Shown: one piece after another, positions 62,195 through 64,000 of the stretch | How the letters are laid out: every line of letters begins with the position of its first letter | How positions within the stretch are numbered: the stretch's first letter is position 1 | Origin: Bradyrhizobium sp. LHD-71 | GTDB lineage: Bacteria; Pseudomonadota; Alphaproteobacteria; Rhizobiales; Xanthobacteraceae | Length of the DNA stretch: 64,000 nucleotides | NCBI RefSeq assembly: GCF_031157255.1 | Contig: NZ_JAVIFX010000026.1 | Span: 1 to 64,000 of the forward strand | Reading direction: 5' to 3' | Translations under genes and position numbers: made by a program | The notes under the pieces: model-generated | Database searches by the model: none | What the model was told of the DNA's origin: nothing | Seen by the model: the letters and a program-made list of their open reading frames with translations, nothing else

Positions 62195-63433
62195 ATGATC
62201 GCCGCGCAACGAGACGCGCGCGGTTTCAAGCGTGCCGGGATTTCGGGAGCGGCAGGACGGGTGGCGGCGCTAGAACAGAACGACGAGCCGGAACAGGCCG
62301 CCCCCGAGCAGGGTTATCGCAACACCATCATCTCCGGCGCCTGCCTGAGCATCGCCTGGTTCGGCGACAGCGTCATCTACATCACCTTGCCGCTCTACGC
62401 GGCCTCGTTCGGCCTCGATGCGGTGCTGGTCGGCGTTTTGCTCTCGTGCAACCGAGTCGTGCGCATTCTCGGCTACGGCTGGGTCGCGCCACTGGCGCGA
62501 CGCTTCGGCGCCAATATGCTGACTGCGGCTGCATGCACCGCCGCGGCGCTGACGACGATTGGCTACGGCGTTGCGACAAGCTTTGCCGTATTCTTCGTGG
62601 TTCGCTGCATATGGGGCGGCGCGTGGGGTATCCTCAACCTGACGATGACGGCCTATGCGTATGGTGACGGGCGCGGAGCCGGCAAACGTATCGGCGTGGC
62701 GCGGGCGGCCAGCATTGTCGGGCCAATGCTGGCGCTTGTTGCGGTCGGGCCGCTCTGTGTCGCGATCGGCCCGCACCAGATGTTCGTCCTGTACGGGGTG
62801 CTGAGCCTGATCGCGATTCCGATCGCCTTCATGCTGCCGCCGATGCGGGCGGAGCCGAAGGGCGATGCCGGGCCTGAGAAACGCTGGCGGCCGACGCCGC
62901 TGAATATCCTTTTCTTCGGCCTTGCCTTTGCCGCCGACGGCGTGTTGGGCACGACGATCTCCGTGCTGCTCTCGGGATTCATGCCGACGTCGCAGGCGAT
63001 CATCGGCGCCGGGCTGATCATGGCCCTTCGGCAACTGCTCGGCATCTCGCTGGCCTTCATCAGCGGCCCGATCACCGACCGGCTTGGCGCACACCGCCTG
63101 CTGCTACCCTGCACGCTGTCCGTCATCGTCGGGCTTTTGATCGTCGCGGCCGGCTTCATCTACGTCGGCGCGATCCTGATCATCTTCTCGCGCGGCCTCC
63201 TGCAGACGGTCGGCCCGGTGCTCGCGGCCGAGAAATCCTCCGATCGCATCGCGGCGCTTGCGTCCTACGCGACCTGGACCGATGTCGGTCTCGCCGGCGG
63301 AGCGTTTCTCGGCACAGTCGGTGTTGCGTCACTCGGCTCGACGCCCACATACTCGCTGATGGCGGCCGCGCTCATCCTCGCCACCGCCTGGCAATTTTTC
63401 GATTCCAGAAAAGCTTCGTCGGCAATCAAGTAG
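62195..63433 (+). CDS. MFS transporter
   Basis: A 412-residue major facilitator protein with an N-terminal hydrophilic stretch of about 40 residues (likely an overlong start) and then 12 hydrophobic segments: SGACLSIAWFGDSVIYITLP, MTAYAYGDGRGAGKRIGVAR (conserved Gly/Arg turn) and the second-half SGPITDRLGAHRLLLP motif. It resembles uncharacterised small-molecule exporters. It follows guaB after 195 bp of repeat DNA and precedes a reductase gene by 16 bp, with which it may be cotranscribed. Confidence 0.88.
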   Translation: MIAAQRDARGFKRAGISGAAGRVAALEQNDEPEQAAPEQGYRNTIISGACLSIAWFGDSVIYITLPLYAASFGLDAVLVGVLLSCNRVVRILGYGWVAPLARRFGANMLTAAACTAAALTTIGYGVATSFAVFFVVRCIWGGAWGILNLTMTAYAYGDGRGAGKRIGVARAASIVGPMLALVAVGPLCVAIGPHQMFVLYGVLSLIAIPIAFMLPPMRAEPKGDAGPEKRWRPTPLNILFFGLAFAADGVLGTTISVLLSGFMPTSQAIIGAGLIMALRQLLGISLAFISGPITDRLGAHRLLLPCTLSVIVGLLIVAAGFIYVGAILIIFSRGLLQTVGPVLAAEKSSDRIAALASYATWTDVGLAGGAFLGTVGVASLGSTPTYSLMAAALILATAWQFFDSRKASSAIK

Positions 63434-63448
63434 AAGAGGAAATCGCCC

Positions 63449-64000
63449 ATGGCCACCGCACAACGCATCGTCCTTGCCTCCCGCCCGGTCGGCGAACCGA
63501 AGCCTGAGAACTTTCGCCTCGAGGACGTCCCGGTGCCGTCGCCGGGACCCGGGCAGGTGCTGCTGCGGACGATCTGGCTCTCGCTTGATCCCTATATGCG
63601 CGGGCGCATGAGCGATGCGCCATCCTACGCGCAGCCGGTGCAGATCGACCAGGTGATGGAGGGCGGGACGGTCAGCGAGGTCGCAGCCTCCAATCACCCG
63701 GATTTCAAGGCGGGCGAGGTGGTGTTGAGCCGCGCCGGCTGGCAGACGCATTTCATTTCGGACGGCAAGGGCCTGCGCAAGGTCGACGCCAAAGCCGCGC
63801 CGACGTCGACGGCGCTGGGTGTGCTGGGCATGCCCGGCATGACCGCGTACACGGGCTTGCTCGACATCGGCAAGCCGCAGCCCGGCGAGACGGTCGTGGT
63901 CGCCGCGGCATCAGGGGCTGTCGGCTCTGCCGTGGGGCAGATTGCGAAGATCAAAGGCGCTCGCGCGATCGGCATCGCTGGCGGCGCTGAGAAGTGCAAG
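63449..64000 (+). CDS. NADP-dependent oxidoreductase, CurA/MDR family (3' cut by window edge)
   Basis: The frame runs from an ATG at 63449 (box AGAGGAAATC) through the end of the window, so the C-terminal part is missing. Visible: IVLASRPVGEPKPENFRLED, the LSLDPYMRGRM motif of CurA/leukotriene-B4-dehydrogenase-like MDR enzymes, FKAGEVVLSRAGWQTHF and the nucleotide-binding AASGAVGSAVGQIAKIKGAR. These zinc-free reductases reduce alkene bonds of enones with NADPH. It starts 16 bp after the MFS gene on the same strand. Confidence 0.92.
   Translation, partial: MATAQRIVLASRPVGEPKPENFRLEDVPVPSPGPGQVLLRTIWLSLDPYMRGRMSDAPSYAQPVQIDQVMEGGTVSEVAASNHPDFKAGEVVLSRAGWQTHFISDGKGLRKVDAKAAPTSTALGVLGMPGMTAYTGLLDIGKPQPGETVVVAAASGAVGSAVGQIAKIKGARAIGIAGGAEKCK

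Overview
The window is high-GC DNA from an alphaproteobacterium, most likely of the Bradyrhizobium / Rhodopseudomonas / Afipia group. This rests on codon use, the dispersed palindromic repeats built on GTCATTGCGAGC...CAATCC and GTAGCCCGNATGAGCGAAGC, and the gene families present: TctC-type binding proteins, CaiB/BaiF CoA-transferases, CoxL-like hydroxylases and many TonB, MFS and IclR proteins. No rRNA, tRNA, CRISPR array, phage or intact insertion sequence was seen.

Layout. 1-3.4 kb: end of a sugar-nucleotide-type epimerase, then a fluoride-resistance operon (fluoride riboswitch, terminator, MFS protein, two CrcB/FluC subunits, DUF190 protein). 3.5-9.2 kb: a small ABM/RidA operon, an AraC regulator with an exported SUMF1-domain protein and a Tat-exported aldo-keto reductase, a small exported protein and an S41 peptidase. 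9.3-18.6 kb: an aromatic-type catabolic cluster (FAH hydrolase, FAD hydroxylase, amidohydrolase/decarboxylase, IclR regulator, extradiol dioxygenase, two TctC binding proteins, formylglycine-type sulfatase). Three copies of a CTGTCC-N7-GGACAG palindrome, or a close variant, lie in its control regions. 18.6-27.6 kb: two divergent CoA-thioester operons (CoA-transferases plus acyl-CoA dehydrogenase; Cys-less thiolase-like protein plus DUF35, acyl-CoA dehydrogenase and MaoC-like protein), whose gene set resembles steroid side-chain aldolase modules.

27.6-33 kb: repeat-rich spacer, an orphan CoxL-type molybdenum hydroxylase, a Ppx/GppA phosphatase and rlmE. 33-38.1 kb: a PepSY membrane protein and a TonB-dependent receptor behind a cobalamin riboswitch, with a CbiM-type cobalt-transport component diverging from it. 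38.1-46.1 kb: an accessory patch of small unrelated genes and broken genes, several of which look like polymorphic-toxin immunity families (ComJ-like, SUKH/SMI1-like, YwqG-like, propeller proteins), with no toxin visible. 46.4-53.5 kb: truncated LysR, MFS, GST, methyltransferase, an apparently leaderless ArsR gene with an SRPBCC partner, and small exported proteins. 54.3-58.5 kb: NUDIX and TenA genes, then an ECF41 sigma-factor module (carboxymuconolactone decarboxylase, SDR oxidoreductase, sigma factor with fused SnoaL-like domain) with a candidate ECF41 promoter. 58.5-64 kb: LysR remnant, DHA2 exporter, guaB, MFS and a truncated CurA-type reductase.

The strongest leads are the shared palindrome of the catabolic cluster, the igr-like aldolase module, the cobalamin-controlled receptor locus, the immunity-like patch, the ECF41 module and the twin operators around a leaderless ArsR gene. 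Functional assignments come from reading motifs by eye; no database search was possible.
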